Shown here in pieces: positions 27,521 to 36,680 of a DNA stretch of 64,000 nt. The notes beneath the pieces were generated by a model that did no database searches, had not been told where the DNA came from, and worked only from the letters and a program-made list of their open reading frames with translations. The translations under genes were made by a program, and so were the position numbers. How positions within the stretch are numbered: the first letter of the stretch is position 1; each line of letters opens with the position of its first letter. Origin of the DNA: Alterileibacterium massiliense (GTDB lineage: Bacteria; Bacillota; Clostridia; Peptostreptococcales; Anaerovoracaceae); contig NZ_FNWE01000002.1 in NCBI RefSeq assembly GCF_900104645.1, forward strand, positions 883,289 through 947,288. The letters run 5' to 3'.

Positions 27521-28489
27521 ATGGATATTTCACGAATTGGGGTATTAACCAGTGGTGGAGATGCTCCAGGTATGAATGCAGCGGTTAGGGCCATCGTTAG
27601 ATATGGTATTGAGGCAGAGCTAGAGGTCTATGGCATATATAAAGGTTATGAGGGTCTTATTAATGGACTTATCAAAGAAATGAATAGAAGGTCTGTCTCT
27701 GATATATTGCAAAGAGGTGGCACTATATTAAAAACCGCAAGAAGTGAAGAATTTAAAACAGAAGAAGGTGTTAAGAAAGGCATTGATAGGGCAAGGATAT
27801 TTAACCTTGATCTAATTGTTGTAATAGGCGGAAATGGTTCTTTTAGAGGAGCAAAGGCAATAAGCGATATGGGTATGCCTGTGATATGTATTCCATGCAC
27901 AATAGATAATGATCTAGCTTATACAGAGCAAACAATAGGATTTGATACCGCAATTAATACCGTTCTTGAAGCCATAACGAGAATTAGGGATACATCATCA
28001 GCCCATGAAAGAACAACTGTTATAGAGGTAATGGGTAGAGAGTGTGGAGATCTTGCACTATATTCAGGCTTAGCCGGCGGAGCAGAGGTAGCCTTGGTGC
28101 CGGAGCTAGTTGCTGATATGGATTATGTCTGCATGAAGGTTATGCAGGGTGTAAATAGTGGTAAACAGCATAGTATAATAGTAAAAGCCGAGGGTTATCC
28201 TGTTAGCACTGATGATATTGTCAAAGAAGTTGCCAAGAGAACAGGTCGCTCAGTAAAACCTGTTGTTCTATCTTACCTACAAAGAGGTGGCTCACCGTCA
28301 CTTAGGGATAGACTAATAGCCACAGAATGTGCTGATGTAGCGATTAATTTGATTAAGGCAGGAGAATATAATAGAGCTGTAGGAATTATAAATGGTAAGG
28401 TTACAGATATAAGTCTAAGCAAGGCTCTCGAAGCAAAGAGAACATTTAATGAAGCTATGTATAACTCTATTGACATTTTAAGCAAATAA
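27521..28489 (+). CDS. pfkA: 6-phosphofructokinase, with Asn in the GGDGS motif
   Basis: PfkA phosphorylates fructose-6-phosphate, the committing step of glycolysis. The 322-residue protein aligns along its length with bacterial ATP-PFK: LTSGGDAPGMNAAVR, TIDND with the catalytic Asp, IGFDTA, VMGREC and LQRGGSP. The nucleotide/Mg2+ motif reads GGNGSFRG, whereas E. coli-type enzymes have GGDGS, so the Mg2+-linked Asp103 is Asn here. The Gly after it is the ATP-type residue; pyrophosphate-type enzymes have Asp there. The neighbouring motif is PCTIDND instead of PGTIDND. A TATAAT at 27488-27493 may serve a promoter in the short gap after pheT. Confidence 0.93.
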   Translation: MDISRIGVLTSGGDAPGMNAAVRAIVRYGIEAELEVYGIYKGYEGLINGLIKEMNRRSVSDILQRGGTILKTARSEEFKTEEGVKKGIDRARIFNLDLIVVIGGNGSFRGAKAISDMGMPVICIPCTIDNDLAYTEQTIGFDTAINTVLEAITRIRDTSSAHERTTVIEVMGRECGDLALYSGLAGGAEVALVPELVADMDYVCMKVMQGVNSGKQHSIIVKAEGYPVSTDDIVKEVAKRTGRSVKPVVLSYLQRGGSPSLRDRLIATECADVAINLIKAGEYNRAVGIINGKVTDISLSKALEAKRTFNEAMYNSIDILSK

Positions 28490-28557
28490 TTTTAAATTAA
28501 TTATAATAATATGAATAATTTTAATATTTTGTTTATTAAAATGCACAAATAAAATTC

Positions 28558-28585
28558 TTGTATTTTATCAGTTAAATGGTATAAT
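28558..28585 (+). promoter_or_regulatory. Promoter of the 79-residue orphan gene
   Basis: TTGTAT (28558-28563), a 16-base spacer and consensus TATAAT (28580-28585) preceded by TGG as an extended -10. Leader about 50 bases. Confidence 0.7.
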
Positions 28586-28640
28586 TCAATTACAAAAACC
28601 GAGCTAATTATGTAAATTTCAATGCACGGGAGGTTAAAGA

Positions 28641-28880
28641 ATGATTTTTTATTATAAGGCAAATAACAAAGTAACTAAGCCACAAGAGAAGTATGTCCCG
28701 GGCATGGGTATGTGTTGGGAGTTTACGATGCTTCCATTTAAAGATGAGGAAGAGAAGAAATTATACAAAGATACTCTTGCTGAATTTGAAAAAATTCATG
28801 GCCCAATTGAGACAGATAGAGAGCTGAAAGTTTTCTATGATTATACTGTAATTAAGGGATTGATTCCTAGAGGAAAGTAA
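28641..28880 (+). CDS. Small soluble protein of unknown function (79 residues)
   Basis: I do not recognise this family. The protein is charged, soluble and has no signal peptide or membrane segment. It opens with a short aromatic strand (MIFYYKANNK), has the hydrophobic Met/Trp-rich stretch GMGMCWEFTMLPF (residues about 22-34), and continues with an acidic/Lys helix (DEEEKKLYKDTLAEFEK). One Cys (residue 25) is present. It is a stand-alone gene with its own consensus promoter, a GGGAGGTT ribosome site and a terminator, which argues that it is real and well expressed. It sits between pfkA and thiN with no operon partner. Confidence 0.8.
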   Translation: MIFYYKANNKVTKPQEKYVPGMGMCWEFTMLPFKDEEEKKLYKDTLAEFEKIHGPIETDRELKVFYDYTVIKGLIPRGK

Positions 28881-28889
28881 AATTGTAAA

Positions 28890-28914
28890 GACGGAGCTAT
28901 GCTCCGCCTTTTTT
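28890..28914. terminator. Terminator between the orphan gene and thiN
   Basis: CGGAGC (28892-28897) and GCTCCG (28901-28906) form a stem with a TAT loop, followed by C and a run of T. The minus-strand reading also gives T-rich sequence, so it may end thiN transcripts too. Confidence 0.82.
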
Positions 28915-28943
28915 ATGTACTTCTATTTCCTTGCTAATTTTAC

Positions 28944-29639
28944 TTAGTCATTTGATCTTATTATTAATAGGTCTCCATCACTTATAGTGACAGTTGCTAT
29001 CTTATCATTTTTATCAAGAACTTCATTGCTGATACCAAGCGTTCCTGCTCTAGTAAGATCATAATTATCAAGATTATATTTAGCTCCTTTTATTGTCACA
29101 CCTCTAGCTACTTCATCATAAGGTATTATACTAAAATACTTGTAATTTTTAGAATAGGGAAGTAAGATGGTATTATTAGCCTTCGATGATATAAATTCTG
29201 CCGTATTTTTCATATCAACCAACCTTATTTTTATATTTTTGCTCGAATATTTCCTAATTGTATTAATAGCACCGAGAGTATGATCAAGCCTTCCGCCAAT
29301 TCCGCCCAGAAGAGTTATATCTAATTTTTTATTGTTAAAACGATCTATTGCCTCTTTTATTGATGCCTCTGCATCTGTTAAATTCTTTTCAGATGGATAG
29401 GTCACATATTCAGAGTTAAACAATCTATAATTTTTAATATTATTTGTATCTTTATTATCAATATTAAGTTCGGAAGTAGAATCAAAATCTCCTACGCAAA
29501 GGTCAGGGGAGATATTGTGATTTTTTGCAAAAATTTGCCCACCATCAGCACAGATAATATATTCTGATTTTTTTACAAGTTCCTTAACAAAAGAACTATT
29601 AAAATTTTCAATATAGGAGAGTATTATTAAAATATTCAT
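28944..29639 (-). CDS. thiN: Thiamine pyrophosphokinase
   Basis: This enzyme transfers pyrophosphate from ATP to thiamine, making the active cofactor. The 231-residue protein shows the family's key blocks: CADGG near residue 31, PDLCVGDFDST near 45-55, and LLGGIGGRLDHTLGAI near 110-125, with substrate-binding Asp residues intact. The C-terminal beta-domain ends ISDGDLLIIRS. In many Firmicutes the gene follows rpe/rsgA; here it stands alone, divergent from the DUF975 gene. An AAAGGATG ribosome site precedes the ATG. Confidence 0.93.
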   Translation of the reverse strand: MNILIILSYIENFNSSFVKELVKKSEYIICADGGQIFAKNHNISPDLCVGDFDSTSELNIDNKDTNNIKNYRLFNSEYVTYPSEKNLTDAEASIKEAIDRFNNKKLDITLLGGIGGRLDHTLGAINTIRKYSSKNIKIRLVDMKNTAEFISSKANNTILLPYSKNYKYFSIIPYDEVARGVTIKGAKYNLDNYDLTRAGTLGISNEVLDKNDKIATVTISDGDLLIIRSND

Positions 29640-29688
29640 ATTTACATCCTTTATTATTAAAGTATGATTAAAGTATCAATTCCTTAAC

Positions 29689-29717
29689 TTGAATTATATT
29701 TTATCTTATTATAGAAT
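29689..29717 (+). promoter_or_regulatory. Promoter of the DUF975 gene
   Basis: TTGAAT (29689-29694), a 17-base spacer and TAGAAT (29712-29717) in the divergent thiN/DUF975 gap. Confidence 0.5.
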
Positions 29718-29752
29718 ATATTCCAATATTTAAATATAAAGGAATTGTTTTT

Positions 29753-30751
29753 ATGAAATATAATATAGTTACAAAATCACCATTGGAAATTAAGATGGGT
29801 CTAGCTCAAAAAACAAATGGCACTTTAATGCAATATGTATGGGGAATTATTATTTTTTTTGTTTTTACTGACTGGGCTTCATCGCTCTTAGGGCATTATT
29901 ATCCTATGAAGAATATAGATCTTATAATTAATTTTTATAAGAATTTAAATGTTGACACTGCTAACCTTTCAAGATTAGCAGAAATTTTACCTAGTCCAGC
30001 AGCATCTTCCGCACTTTATATGACTATAATTGGAGGAATATTTATATTCGGGAGATGTATATATACACTTCATTATCTTAATAGTTTAAAAAGCGAATAT
30101 CCTTTGATTTTAAGCGGGTTTAAATTCTTTATTAAGGCGGTTATTCTTAATATTTTAATGGGATTCTTTGTTGCATTATGGTCTATGCTATTAATTGTTC
30201 CTGGCATAATTGCTTTTTACAATTATAGACAGGCTTTTTATATCCTAGCCTCAAATCCTGAGAAGTCGCCATTCCAATGTATTAAGGAGAGCAAATTTAT
30301 AATGAATGGAAATAAATTTAATCTGTTTAAGCTGGATTTAAGCTATTTACTCTTGATTATAATTCTTTCACTACCGGCAACAATTATATTAAATTTTGTA
30401 GATACAAAGACCCTTTATGGTTTGATGACATTTTTAATATTTTCAATCCCTCAATATATTGCTTATGCTTCAGCATACCTTGGGCAGGCTGAGTTTTTTA
30501 GATTATTAATAGAGCCATCTGCCAAAGAGTTTTATGCAGGCGATGATATTTCCTATAGCAAAGGGGAAAATTTTATCAATTCTGATAATTCAGAAATTAT
30601 TAAAGAAGATAGAGTATATGCAAATACAAAGATGAAGATAGAAGACTTAAGGAATGTTGCTGGGACTCTTGGTATAGAATTTGATGAAAATTATACTGTA
30701 GAAGAGCTGGTAATGCTAATAAATAATGAATTAAATAGGGGATCAAATTAG
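29753..30751 (+). CDS. DUF975-family integral membrane protein
   Basis: The 332-residue protein has about five or six membrane segments and the DUF975 hallmark around residues 140-190: LIVPGIIAFYNYRQAFYILA followed by SPFQCIKESKFIMNGNK. The family is widespread in Firmicutes and its role is not established. The C-terminal 75 residues are soluble and acidic and end in a small helical segment (KMKIEDLRNVAGTLGIEFDEN in outline) that looks like a short SAP/LEM-like helix pair, though that is a weak impression. It converges on rluD, overlapping its 3' end by 9 bases. Confidence 0.78.
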   Translation: MKYNIVTKSPLEIKMGLAQKTNGTLMQYVWGIIIFFVFTDWASSLLGHYYPMKNIDLIINFYKNLNVDTANLSRLAEILPSPAASSALYMTIIGGIFIFGRCIYTLHYLNSLKSEYPLILSGFKFFIKAVILNILMGFFVALWSMLLIVPGIIAFYNYRQAFYILASNPEKSPFQCIKESKFIMNGNKFNLFKLDLSYLLLIIILSLPATIILNFVDTKTLYGLMTFLIFSIPQYIAYASAYLGQAEFFRLLIEPSAKEFYAGDDISYSKGENFINSDNSEIIKEDRVYANTKMKIEDLRNVAGTLGIEFDENYTVEELVMLINNELNRGSN

Positions 30752-31675
30752 AGATGAAAGTCTCTTTATTAGCAGGTTAATATCTGATGGAATTTCTGCA
30801 TTAAGTTCCATTTCTTCACCACTTGTAGGATGTTTAAATTTAATATATTTTGAGTGAAGTGCCTGCCTTGTCATTTTTTCATCCTTGATATTAGAATATA
30901 AACCATCGCCAATTATAGGGTGATTTATATGGGATAGATGAATTCTAATTTGGTGAGTTCTACCAGTATACAAGGTGAGTTCAGCTAGCGTCGCACCATC
31001 AAATGGTTCAGGCAATTTTTTATTATAAAATCTTTTGATGACTTTGACACCTGTAACAGCATTTTTTCCGCCCTTATCAATTGATAGAACCGAGCGTTTT
31101 GGCGAGGAAGGGTCAGGTCTTCCTACAGGTAAATCAATTATAAAATTGTCTTTTTCAATTATCCCATAAACAAGGGCAATGTACTTTTTTAAGACTAGAT
31201 CTTTTTGCATTTGTTTTGAAATTTCATTTTGTATATTAGAGTTCTTTGCAACTATAATAAGACCACTCGTATCCATATCTAGACGATTACAAAATCTAAT
31301 TTTAAAATTTTGATTGGTCTTTTCTATATATGAAGTTATTCCATTTGCAAGAGTGTTATTTGGATGACCTTTTGTAGGATGAACTGTAATTCCTGCCTGC
31401 TTATTTATTATTAATAGGTCAGAATCTTCATATACTATATCTATCGGAATATCCTCAGGCGGAAAATTGTTCTCTTCGATTGGAAGTCTAACACTTATCA
31501 AATCACCTAAATTTGGTTTTATAAAACCTTTGGATTTAACACCATTTAAGTCAATTAATTCCTGAAATTTAATCTTAGTTTTAAATCTTCTTGAAAATGT
31601 AAAATTTGCACGAAGTATCTGATTAATTGTCATTCCAAGTTCATCTCTATTTACAATGTGTTCGTATTTACCCAT
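30743..31675 (-). CDS. RluA-family rRNA/tRNA pseudouridine synthase
   Basis: The 310-residue enzyme isomerises uridine in structured RNA. It has an N-terminal S4-like RNA-binding region (1-75), then the catalytic domain with HPTKGHPNNTLANG and the active-site Asp in FCNRLDMDTSGLIIVAKN, where the family consensus is HRLDxxTSG. TGRTHQIRIHLSHI is also present. Here the His before RLD is replaced by Asn, a mild variation. Substrate specificity (RluD, RluB-like YhcT or other) cannot be told from sequence alone. It lies 4 bases after nadK in a pepF-nadK-rluD operon. Confidence 0.9.
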   Translation of the reverse strand: MGKYEHIVNRDELGMTINQILRANFTFSRRFKTKIKFQELIDLNGVKSKGFIKPNLGDLISVRLPIEENNFPPEDIPIDIVYEDSDLLIINKQAGITVHPTKGHPNNTLANGITSYIEKTNQNFKIRFCNRLDMDTSGLIIVAKNSNIQNEISKQMQKDLVLKKYIALVYGIIEKDNFIIDLPVGRPDPSSPKRSVLSIDKGGKNAVTGVKVIKRFYNKKLPEPFDGATLAELTLYTGRTHQIRIHLSHINHPIIGDGLYSNIKDEKMTRQALHSKYIKFKHPTSGEEMELNAEIPSDINLLIKRLSSLI

Positions 31676-31679
31676 AAAT

Positions 31680-32522
31680 TTAAATCAGCTTATCCCTTAA
31701 CTTTGTCCAGTAGTCATATTCTTTAAATCTTATTAAATTAATTAAGCGTGATGATTTTTTAATTTCAATATATGAAACATCATCAAATATTGATTCAAAT
31801 CCATCATAGGTTATGTAGATTGGTTCATCTGCAGTTCGTCTTGCTGTAGTAAGCCTAATAACGCCGTCAATAGGGAGTATTATGCTTGAATGATAGGACC
31901 TATACGCATTTGTACTTGCAGGAGCTACAGGCGTTAATTGCAATACACCTAGTCCTGGAGCAACTATTGAGCCACCTAGTGAATAGTTATATGCTGTCGA
32001 TCCAACTTCTGAAGAAACAAGTATTCCGTCACCGCTAAAATTTTGGATTACAGTATCATTTATTTTTACCTCAAAATGAGTTAGATTTGTTAATGGGCCT
32101 CTAACCATCATCTCATTTATTGCATAAATTCTTTCTTTTATACCATTTTTAAATACTATATCTGTTTCTAACACCGGTATAACCTGTAAAATATATTCAT
32201 TATTAAAATAAGCCTTGGAAAATCTTTCAATATCTCTATTGTTAGCATTTAATTCTTGAAAAAAACCGAGATGACCAGTATTTATTCCTATTATTGGTTT
32301 TGATGGGAAGTCACAATCATGGGCAAAATGAAGAAATGTTCCGTCACCACCAATGCAAGCTATTAAATCTGCATCTAATGCCAGCTCTTTTCTACTTTTC
32401 TCATTATATAGAACATCAAAATTAGAATTTTTTAGAGAATTTATAAATTTATTTCTAGCTTCAATGGACATATCTGTTCCATTTGTATAAATATAAATTT
32501 TTCTCAGCTTTGTATCTTGCAT
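31680..32522 (-). CDS. nadK: NAD kinase
   Basis: NadK phosphorylates NAD to NADP. The 280-residue protein has the signature GGDGTFLHFAH near residue 60, NTGHLGFFQE near 87, and the ligand-binding NEMMVRGPL and SGDGILVSSEVGSTAYNYS. A minus-strand AGGGA ribosome site lies upstream of the ATG. Clustering with a pseudouridine synthase is common in Firmicutes (ppnK-rluD). The window's first GAPDH may use the product NADP, though that link is inference. Confidence 0.95.
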   Translation of the reverse strand: MQDTKLRKIYIYTNGTDMSIEARNKFINSLKNSNFDVLYNEKSRKELALDADLIACIGGDGTFLHFAHDCDFPSKPIIGINTGHLGFFQELNANNRDIERFSKAYFNNEYILQVIPVLETDIVFKNGIKERIYAINEMMVRGPLTNLTHFEVKINDTVIQNFSGDGILVSSEVGSTAYNYSLGGSIVAPGLGVLQLTPVAPASTNAYRSYHSSIILPIDGVIRLTTARRTADEPIYITYDGFESIFDDVSYIEIKKSSRLINLIRFKEYDYWTKLRDKLI

Positions 32523-32567
32523 AATTTTTCCCTATCTTTAATAAATTAAACTTATATCAGGATATAT

Positions 32568-34394
32568 TTATATAAGGCTATCTAATTCATCAACCATAAT
32601 ATCAAAAACTTCCATTGCTCTTTCAATAGAATTCTTTGAGTTCATATCGACTCCTGCAATCTTCAAAAGGTCTATAGGATAATTTGAATTTCCACTTTTC
32701 AAAAAATCGATATAATCATCTTTTGCTCGAACGCCATAATTCCCATTGTCATTTGAAAATTTAGAGGAAGTGCCCACTATAGATTTTGCTATTGCATTTG
32801 CTGCAGAATAACCTGTTGCATATTGATATACATAAAAAGGCCTGTAAAAATGGGGTATTCTCGACCATTCGTATCTTATAAATTCATCTTCTTTAACATT
32901 AGGTCCATAGTATAGCTTATTAAGCTCATCATATTTTTTATTAAGCCACTGTGCTGTTAACTGACCGCCTTTTTCAACATATGTATGAGTAAGTAATTCA
33001 AATTCAGCAAACATAGTCTGTCTAAATAATGTTGCTCTAAAAGCGTCAATATACTTATTTACCCAATAAATTTTTTCTTTTTTATTTTTTGCATTATCTA
33101 TTAAATAATTAATTAAAAGTGTTTCATTAACCGTGCTTGCGGTCTCTGCAGTAAATATAGAGTGACTTCCATAGATGAAAGGCTGTTTTTCTCTCGTATA
33201 AATAGAGTGCATTGAGTGTCCGCCTTCGTGAATTAAAGTAAAAGCGTCATCTATCTCATTATTATAATTCATCAATATATAAGGATAACTGTCATAAGAT
33301 CCAAAGCTATAAGCTCCAGAAGTCTTCCCTTTATTCTCATATATGTCAACCCATCTTTCATTTAAGACGCCTTTTTTAAATCTTTTTACATAATCATCAC
33401 CAAGTGGAGATAATGCTATAGAACAAAGATTCACAGCTTCTTCAAAGGAGCATTTTTTATCTTCAAGGGAAGTAATAGGAAGATATATATCGTGCATACC
33501 AAGGTCATCTATGCCAAGAACTCTTTTTTTAATTTTAATATATTTATACATTGACGGCAAGTGATCATGAACTACATCAATTAGATTTCTATATATTTCA
33601 GGGGATATATTTTCGGAATCAAGTGCATAACTTAGAACATCATCATAATTTCTTATCTTAGAACCAGTAACATAGTTTTTTACATTGTATGAATATATAA
33701 CAGAAAGGGTATTATTGAGAGATTTATACTTTGAATACATCTGCTTATATACTTGTTCTCTCAAATCTCTATCATCAGACTCCATAAGCTTAGTATAATT
33801 ACCATGAGTTAAATTAAATTCTTCACCTTTTTTATCTTTAACTATTCCAAAATCTAAATCAACATTATTTAACATGGTAAAAATTTCACTTGAGGCATCT
33901 CTAATATCCGCCAAGTTTGCAAGCAAGGATTCTTCTTTAGATGAAAGGATATGTTTTTTCTCTTTAAAAATTGAAGCTAACATGAACTCGTATATTTTAA
34001 GCCTTGGTTCTATTTTAAAAAAGCTCATAATTTCATCTTCATCTTTTGATATTAATTCAGGTGTAAAAAAAGCTGTATTAGAAGATATTATAGACGCTGC
34101 ATCAATTGCCTTACCCATCATTTCTATATATTTGGGATTAGCATTATCCTCATCTCTCCTCTGCCTTGCATAAACTATAACATTTTCAAATAATCTTGAG
34201 ATATTTGAACTTTGTTCAAGCTGCACGAGAAGGGCAGAAGGATTTTTTCCAACACTACCTTGATATTTTAAAAAGTCATTAGACAATTCAATACATTTAT
34301 TTAAATCTAACTCCCATTTATTCTCATCAGGATACATTCTTTCAATATCCCATTTATATTTATCTTTGATTTCATTCCTATTTAAAATTGGCAT
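32568..34394 (-). CDS. pepF: Oligoendopeptidase F (M3 family)
   Basis: PepF is a cytosolic zinc peptidase that degrades peptides of roughly 7-17 residues. The 608-residue protein has the M3 zinc motif in IHEGGHSMHS near residue 390, with the third ligand Glu about 28 residues on (ETASTVNETL). The N-terminal PepF domain carries YKWDIERMYP. The ATG at 34394 is preferred, with GAGGTGACT before it; an in-frame GTG at 34400 is part of that ribosome site. It heads the minus-strand pepF-nadK-rluD operon. Confidence 0.95.
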   Translation of the reverse strand: MPILNRNEIKDKYKWDIERMYPDENKWELDLNKCIELSNDFLKYQGSVGKNPSALLVQLEQSSNISRLFENVIVYARQRRDEDNANPKYIEMMGKAIDAASIISSNTAFFTPELISKDEDEIMSFFKIEPRLKIYEFMLASIFKEKKHILSSKEESLLANLADIRDASSEIFTMLNNVDLDFGIVKDKKGEEFNLTHGNYTKLMESDDRDLREQVYKQMYSKYKSLNNTLSVIYSYNVKNYVTGSKIRNYDDVLSYALDSENISPEIYRNLIDVVHDHLPSMYKYIKIKKRVLGIDDLGMHDIYLPITSLEDKKCSFEEAVNLCSIALSPLGDDYVKRFKKGVLNERWVDIYENKGKTSGAYSFGSYDSYPYILMNYNNEIDDAFTLIHEGGHSMHSIYTREKQPFIYGSHSIFTAETASTVNETLLINYLIDNAKNKKEKIYWVNKYIDAFRATLFRQTMFAEFELLTHTYVEKGGQLTAQWLNKKYDELNKLYYGPNVKEDEFIRYEWSRIPHFYRPFYVYQYATGYSAANAIAKSIVGTSSKFSNDNGNYGVRAKDDYIDFLKSGNSNYPIDLLKIAGVDMNSKNSIERAMEVFDIMVDELDSLI

Positions 34395-34430
34395 AGTCAC
34401 CTCGTTAACCTATAATTATTATTGATATTA

Positions 34431-34462
34431 TGATATAATTTGCTATGTTTGTAATTATATCA
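34431..34462. promoter_or_regulatory. Inverted repeat carrying opposed -10 elements between pepF and the 167-residue gene
   Basis: TGATATAATT (34431-34440) and AATTATATCA (34453-34462) form a perfect 10-base inverted repeat. Each arm contains TATAAT on one strand, so the divergent promoters may be interlocked, possibly under a shared regulator. No convincing -35 was found for either. Confidence 0.4.
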
Positions 34463-34485
34463 TATTAAGTATTAAAGGTGAACGC

Positions 34486-34989
34486 ATGAAGAGAGATGAA
34501 CTCTATTCGTTAATAGATATTGAGACTCCAAGTGATTTTAAATACTATGAAAATCTTGAACTGCTACTTGAAAATGATAAAAATATAGATTCATATTTAT
34601 TAGAAGAATTATTCTATTCTTTAAATTGGGAACAATTAATTGATTTATTTAAATCATATTTTGATGAGGTAATTAGAATATTACCTGATAATGAAGATGA
34701 CCTTTATATAAAATTTGATGTAATTAAAAGGAAGTTTTTAGGTATTCTTGAAAGAGAAAAGGATAGGGAAAATGTTAAGATTCTTGTTTCTGAGATAGAA
34801 TCCTTTAAAAAATGGTTTATAGAAGATAAATTAGTTAAATATAATGATAATAAAAATACCAGCATTTATGATGCCATATATGATATATATGCTTCAAAAC
34901 TTTTAAATAATGATTGTAAATACGATTTTTCAAATATTAATGATTATAAAATTGATGCTTTTGAAATAAAGATTTCAAAGCTGATATAA
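34486..34989 (+). CDS. Hypothetical soluble protein (167 residues)
   Basis: I do not recognise a family. The protein is acidic, rich in Asp, Glu, Ile and Lys, and predicted to be mostly helical, with no membrane segment or signal peptide. An AAAGGTGA ribosome site precedes the ATG. It ends 10 bases before the M16 peptidase gene, so it likely shares its transcript. Composition matches its neighbours and gives no sign of recent transfer. Helical repeats such as LLENDKNIDSYLLEELF suggest a scaffold or adaptor, but this is only an impression. Confidence 0.7.
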   Translation: MKRDELYSLIDIETPSDFKYYENLELLLENDKNIDSYLLEELFYSLNWEQLIDLFKSYFDEVIRILPDNEDDLYIKFDVIKRKFLGILEREKDRENVKILVSEIESFKKWFIEDKLVKYNDNKNTSIYDAIYDIYASKLLNNDCKYDFSNINDYKIDAFEIKISKLI

Positions 34990-34999
34990 GCGGGGGAAT

Positions 35000-36226
35000 A
35001 TGTTAAAGACTTTAAATTATAAATCCGGTATAAGATTAATCATGGAAAAAATTGAGGGTTCACGCTCTCTATCTTTAGGAATCTGGGTTAATACCGGTTC
35101 ATCTCAAGAGGAATCTAGGGATTTTGGTATTTCTCATTATATCGAACATATGCTATTTAAGGGTACTTATAATAGGACACCTTTTGAAATAGTTAATGAG
35201 ATAGATATGATAGGTGGTCAGCAAAATGCTTTTACTGGTAAAGAAAAGACCTGTTATTTTATAAAGGTCTTGGATGAACATTTTAAAATAGCAGCCGATG
35301 TATTAGTGGATATGATATGCAATCCTCTCTTTGACTTGACAGAAATGGAGAGAGAAAAATTAGTTATCTGCGAAGAGATTAAAATGAATGCTGACGATCC
35401 TGATGATGTAGCTATTGATAATTTAGAAAATATAGTCTACAAAAATACGCCTATGGCACATCCTGTTTTAGGAAGCAGGGAAAGTGTAATGTCTTTTACT
35501 AGGGAATCAGTATTAGATTATTATAAAAGTCATTATACAAAAGATAATATAGTAATTTCGGTTGCAGGTTCTTTTAACGAAGATGAGATAATAGATTATT
35601 TTGAAAATGCTTTTGATAAATTAGGTAGCAAATCACTTCCTAAAAAAGAATATAAGCTCCCTAGCTCAAAAGAAGTTAGCGGATATAATGAAATTCATAA
35701 AGATATAGAACAGTCGCATTTAGCCTTAGGAATCAAAGGAATAGGAGCAAATGATGATAAAAAAACACCTCTTAGGATTTTAAATACAATTCTAGGCGGT
35801 GGAATGTCATCTAGATTATTTCAGAATATAAGGGAGAAGAAAGGCCTTGCATATTCCATTCATTCATCTCTAGGCTTTAATAAAAAAAGTGGATTATTTC
35901 TTATTGAAGCAGGAGTTTCTAATGAAAATGTAGAAAAAACACTGATGAGCATTAAAGAAGAACTAGATAATATTCACAAATATAAAATCTCTGATTCTGA
36001 AATAAATAGTGCAAAAGAGCAGATAAAAAGCACATATATATTTTCATCAGAAAATGTACAGTCAAGAATGATATTAAATGGGTTAACTATTTTAAATGAA
36101 GAAAGGATATTAACCCAAGATGAAATGCTTCGTGAGATCGACTCAATTAAAAGTGAAGATATTGAGAGGGTAAAATATATAATAGATGATTATGATAATT
36201 ATTCCATAATAAATGTTTGTAGCTAA
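35000..36226 (+). CDS. M16-family zinc peptidase (YmxG/processing-protease-like)
   Basis: This is a 408-residue protein with two M16 halves. The inverted zinc motif HYIEH is near residue 47, followed by MLFKGT, and the downstream zinc Glu lies in the NLENIVYKNTPMAHPVLG block. The second half carries GGGMSSRLFQNIREKKGLAYSIHS in outline, typical of the family. It is the stand-alone pitrilysin-type peptidase found beside dut in many Firmicutes. A GGGGGAAT ribosome site precedes the ATG. dut follows after 13 bases. Confidence 0.92.
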   Translation: MLKTLNYKSGIRLIMEKIEGSRSLSLGIWVNTGSSQEESRDFGISHYIEHMLFKGTYNRTPFEIVNEIDMIGGQQNAFTGKEKTCYFIKVLDEHFKIAADVLVDMICNPLFDLTEMEREKLVICEEIKMNADDPDDVAIDNLENIVYKNTPMAHPVLGSRESVMSFTRESVLDYYKSHYTKDNIVISVAGSFNEDEIIDYFENAFDKLGSKSLPKKEYKLPSSKEVSGYNEIHKDIEQSHLALGIKGIGANDDKKTPLRILNTILGGGMSSRLFQNIREKKGLAYSIHSSLGFNKKSGLFLIEAGVSNENVEKTLMSIKEELDNIHKYKISDSEINSAKEQIKSTYIFSSENVQSRMILNGLTILNEERILTQDEMLREIDSIKSEDIERVKYIIDDYDNYSIINVCS

Positions 36227-36239
36227 AGGAGAAACTAAT

Positions 36240-36677
36240 ATGAAATTAAATATAGTAAGCAAATCAGGCAGAATACCTTCATATGCGACAGCTGGTTCTT
36301 CAGGTCTTGATATTACAGCTTTTATATCAGAACCTATAATTTTAAAACCAATGGAAAGACTTCTTATACCTACAGGAATATTTGTTGAGATTCCTAGTGG
36401 ATATGAGGGTCAAATAAGGGCAAGAAGTGGGCTTGCCATAAAGCATGGAATTGGGCTTGTTAATAGCATAGGAACGATAGATAGCGACTACAGAGGAGAA
36501 CTTAAAATCCCACTTATTAATTTTTCAAACGAAAATTTTACTATAAATGATGGTGATAGAATTGCCCAGCTTATTATTACTAAATATGAAAAAGTAAGCA
36601 TAGAAGTAGTTCCAAAGCTGTGTGATACTGAAAGAGGAACGGGTGGATTTGGACACTCAGGAATAAAAAGTAATTAA
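36240..36677 (+). CDS. dut: Deoxyuridine triphosphatase (dUTPase)
   Basis: Dut hydrolyses dUTP to dUMP, keeping uracil out of DNA and feeding thymidylate synthesis. The 145-residue protein has the five trimeric-dUTPase motifs: SSGLDITAF, RARSGLAIKHG, GTIDSDYRGE, IAQLII and the C-terminal GTGGFGHSG arm. The ATG at 36240 is preferred, behind AAAGGAGAAA; an in-frame ATG at 36213 would overlap the peptidase gene and lacks a ribosome site. dgt begins 3 bases after the stop, so two deoxynucleotide-pool enzymes are linked. Confidence 0.96.
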   Translation: MKLNIVSKSGRIPSYATAGSSGLDITAFISEPIILKPMERLLIPTGIFVEIPSGYEGQIRARSGLAIKHGIGLVNSIGTIDSDYRGELKIPLINFSNENFTINDGDRIAQLIITKYEKVSIEVVPKLCDTERGTGGFGHSGIKSN

Positions 36678-36680
36678 ATA

